Shown piece by piece: positions 6,385 to 7,731 of a DNA stretch of 7,731 nt (positions within the stretch are counted from its first letter, which is position 1; each line of letters begins with the position of its first letter). This stretch comes from an uncultured Lachnospiraceae bacterium (GTDB taxonomy: Bacteria; Bacillota; Clostridia; Lachnospirales; Lachnospiraceae). The position numbers and the translations under genes were made by a program. The stretch is from contig CAJOQS010000088.1 in assembly GCA_905236925.1 (NCBI GenBank), positions 1 through 7,731 on the forward strand, in the 5' to 3' direction. Under the pieces are notes generated by a model. It was not told where the DNA came from, made no database searches, and worked only from the letters and a program-made list of their open reading frames with translations.

Positions 6385-6413
6385 ATCGTATCATAAGACA
6401 TCTTTTTTGTAAA
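6385..6413 (-). promoter_or_regulatory. Sigma-A-like promoter for the lspA-hprK-glcK-murB-whiA operon
   Basis: On the minus strand TTTACA (6408-6413) and TACGAT (6385-6390) are separated by exactly 17 nt. TG one base before the -10 box gives an extended -10. Predicted transcription would start near 6378, leaving a leader of about 38 nt to the ATG at 6340. It lies directly after the terminator of the upstream gene, where a promoter is expected. I see no clear cre operator in it. The call rests on motif match and position only. Confidence 0.62.
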
Positions 6414-6460
6414 TCCGAACAGAAGGATGTCATTATCCCCCGGTGCGCCGACCATGTAAA

Positions 6461-6503
6461 TCAAAAAGAGAGACATGAGTGTATGCGAAACATGTCTCTC
6501 TCT
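6461..6503 (-). terminator. Strong intrinsic terminator of the DUF4173 membrane-protein gene
   Basis: An 11-bp stem of AGAGAGACATG pairs with its complement across a 13-nt loop. On the minus strand it is followed at once by TTTTGATTT. It lies about 60 bp after the stop of the membrane-protein gene and about 50 bp before the promoter of the next operon. The structure and T-tract fit Rho-independent termination. Confidence 0.87.
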
Positions 6504-6562
6504 TCTTACGCCTTCCGAAAAATCCGGAGAGCGTGAGTACCATTTTAAAGCCCGATGACTAT

Positions 6563-7731
6563 TTAGTCAAGCGCAAACTCAACGCGTACGGTCTCAGTGC
6601 TCATGTACTCGGGTCCGGGTACTATGAGCTCTTTTTCGGCCCGGAACCTGGAGATATTATACTTTCTGATCCCGTCCGGTTTGCCGTCCAATCCGTTGTT
6701 CCTGCAGTAGCTGACATACCATTCGCTAAATACGGGTTTTTCTTCCGTAAGCCCCTTTGCTCTCGTGTATTCGGCTATCGCGGGAGCCGCGTCGGCCGAC
6801 AGAATGCTTATGTAGCTGAGATCGTGCGCAGCCAGTCTCTGATTGTTGATCTGAAGGTTATAGGATGCCGTTATGCTGTCAGGTCTCGAAAATGCAAAAA
6901 CGGTATATATGACACAGGTGACCCCGATAATATACTTCTTGAGGGGGAAGCTCTCATTTATCACGTAAATTGCCACTCCCGCCATGAGCACGGCCAGCAG
7001 GAGGAGTACCGTAAGAACCGCAAAACGGTCATAGGTAAGCCGGTAGGCGCTTATGTACATCAGCATGCGTATCGCGCTCGAGGCGATCATGATGTATGTG
7101 CAGAAGCAGATCAAAAGCAGCTCAGCGTCAAGAAGCCTGCTGCGGATGATGTATTTCTTGATCACAAGCACCGCGACAAAGTTCAGAAGACAAACGAGCA
7201 TAAGCTGGAAGAAGCCTTCCCGGGCATATTCGGCATAGCTCATGCCCTCCGGCAGAGCGAACCCGCCTATGAACAGATACAGTATCTGAACCACTGAAAA
7301 TGCCAGATACAGTACACATACCGCTCCTGTAACGGTGGCAGGTATGACCGCCCCCGCTTTTCTGCGGTCCTTGACGGTAATCCGCCCCGCGTCGCTTCCG
7401 GCATAACGCATACCGCAGTATGATGACATAAATCCGAACGCAGCCATGAAAAGGATGCCTATTATCGATCCGAGCGAGATGAATTCATCAAAGAAGCGCC
7501 TGAACATATCATTGAAGACAGCGTCCGCGGATGCGAGCAGCCCTCCGAGAATGCAGAGTACTGGGATCGATACGAGCATTCCGATGACAACCCTGCCTGT
7601 ATTGCTTTTCCTGTCACGCTTCTCAGACGCAAAGAACGCCTTGCCGTCGGTAAAAGGCGCCGTAAACCTGCCTATGGATCCGAATACTGCAGTAACTGTC
7701 TCCCCTATGTGTTTGCCGATGTCCCATCCCG
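6563..7731 (-). CDS. DUF4153/DUF4173-type polytopic membrane protein (N-terminus off the window)
   Basis: The frame is open to the right edge, so the Met codon at 7579 is internal; 388 residues are visible from the first full codon at 7729. About seven hydrophobic segments lie near residues 47-70, 88-105, 127-153, 172-190, 200-224, 236-257 and 265-281. The signature stretch ILYLFIGGFALPEGMSYAEY at 149-168, followed by AREGFF, is characteristic of DUF4153/DUF4173 proteins. SADAVF at 67-72 also fits. After the last helix, a soluble tail of about 105 residues contains SYNLQIN and DLSYISILSADAAPAIAEY, again usual for the family. The function is not known. Some genes of this type sit beside sensor or regulator genes, but any such neighbour here would be outside the window. 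A strong terminator follows, so it is the last gene of its own transcript. Confidence 0.85.
   Translation of the reverse strand, partial: GWDIGKHIGETVTAVFGSIGRFTAPFTDGKAFFASEKRDRKSNTGRVVIGMLVSIPVLCILGGLLASADAVFNDMFRRFFDEFISLGSIIGILFMAAFGFMSSYCGMRYAGSDAGRITVKDRRKAGAVIPATVTGAVCVLYLAFSVVQILYLFIGGFALPEGMSYAEYAREGFFQLMLVCLLNFVAVLVIKKYIIRSRLLDAELLLICFCTYIMIASSAIRMLMYISAYRLTYDRFAVLTVLLLLAVLMAGVAIYVINESFPLKKYIIGVTCVIYTVFAFSRPDSITASYNLQINNQRLAAHDLSYISILSADAAPAIAEYTRAKGLTEEKPVFSEWYVSYCRNNGLDGKPDGIRKYNISRFRAEKELIVPGPEYMSTETVRVEFALD

Noticed and set aside
5756..6412. Plus-strand reading frame of 218 codons opposite the DUF115-related gene
   Set aside because: It lies antisense to a frame with GFGLGYH, FESD and HYPS family motifs and has no recognisable domain itself.
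6479..7297. Plus-strand reading frame of 272 codons opposite the membrane-protein gene
   Set aside because: It begins inside the terminator hairpin and runs antisense to the DUF4173 signature and helices.

Overview
Every gene I can support reads on the minus strand. The window looks like the chromosome of a moderately GC-rich Clostridia member (low-GC Gram-positive group), probably Lachnospiraceae. The reasons are an HprK-type bifunctional HPr kinase with an HPr-family partner, the murB-whiA-HPr gene order typical of Firmicutes, and strong purine-rich Shine-Dalgarno sites. The family assignment is inference from gene content.

Layout in the direction of transcription (high to low coordinates): (1) 7731-6563, the 3' part of a multi-spanning membrane protein of the DUF4153/DUF4173 type, closed by a strong intrinsic terminator at 6461-6503. 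(2) A sigma-A-like promoter at 6385-6413. (3) A tight run of seven genes from 6340 to 870: a DUF115-related protein that looks cut short, a signal peptidase II (lspA), HPr kinase/phosphorylase (hprK), a ROK glucokinase, murB, whiA and a Crh-like HPr-family protein. The first six genes are separated by 1 to 11 nt; the last gap is 24 nt. (4) An 11-bp hairpin at 833-858. (5) From 808 off the left edge, a membrane-anchored protein with a long charged linker and a polysaccharide-deacetylase-like domain.

The coherent theme is carbon-status signalling joined to envelope synthesis. HprK phosphorylates HPr-type proteins on Ser46 when glycolytic intermediates are high, and the glucokinase supplies glucose-6-phosphate. 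MurB makes UDP-MurNAc, LspA matures lipoproteins, and WhiA is a conserved regulator tied to division and sporulation. The HPr-family protein at the end keeps Ser46 but has Asp where the PTS histidine His15 should be. It can therefore serve HprK-dependent regulation but not sugar transport, as Bacillus Crh does.

Points worth a second look are the H15D HPr with an enlarged loop, the absence of rapZ/yvcK between murB and whiA, the abrupt end of the DUF115-related gene with a convincing alternate-frame tail that overlaps the lspA start, and a Cys-to-His change in the ROK zinc motif. I see no tRNA, rRNA, CRISPR, insertion sequence or phage element. No stretch over 300 bases lacks a gene.
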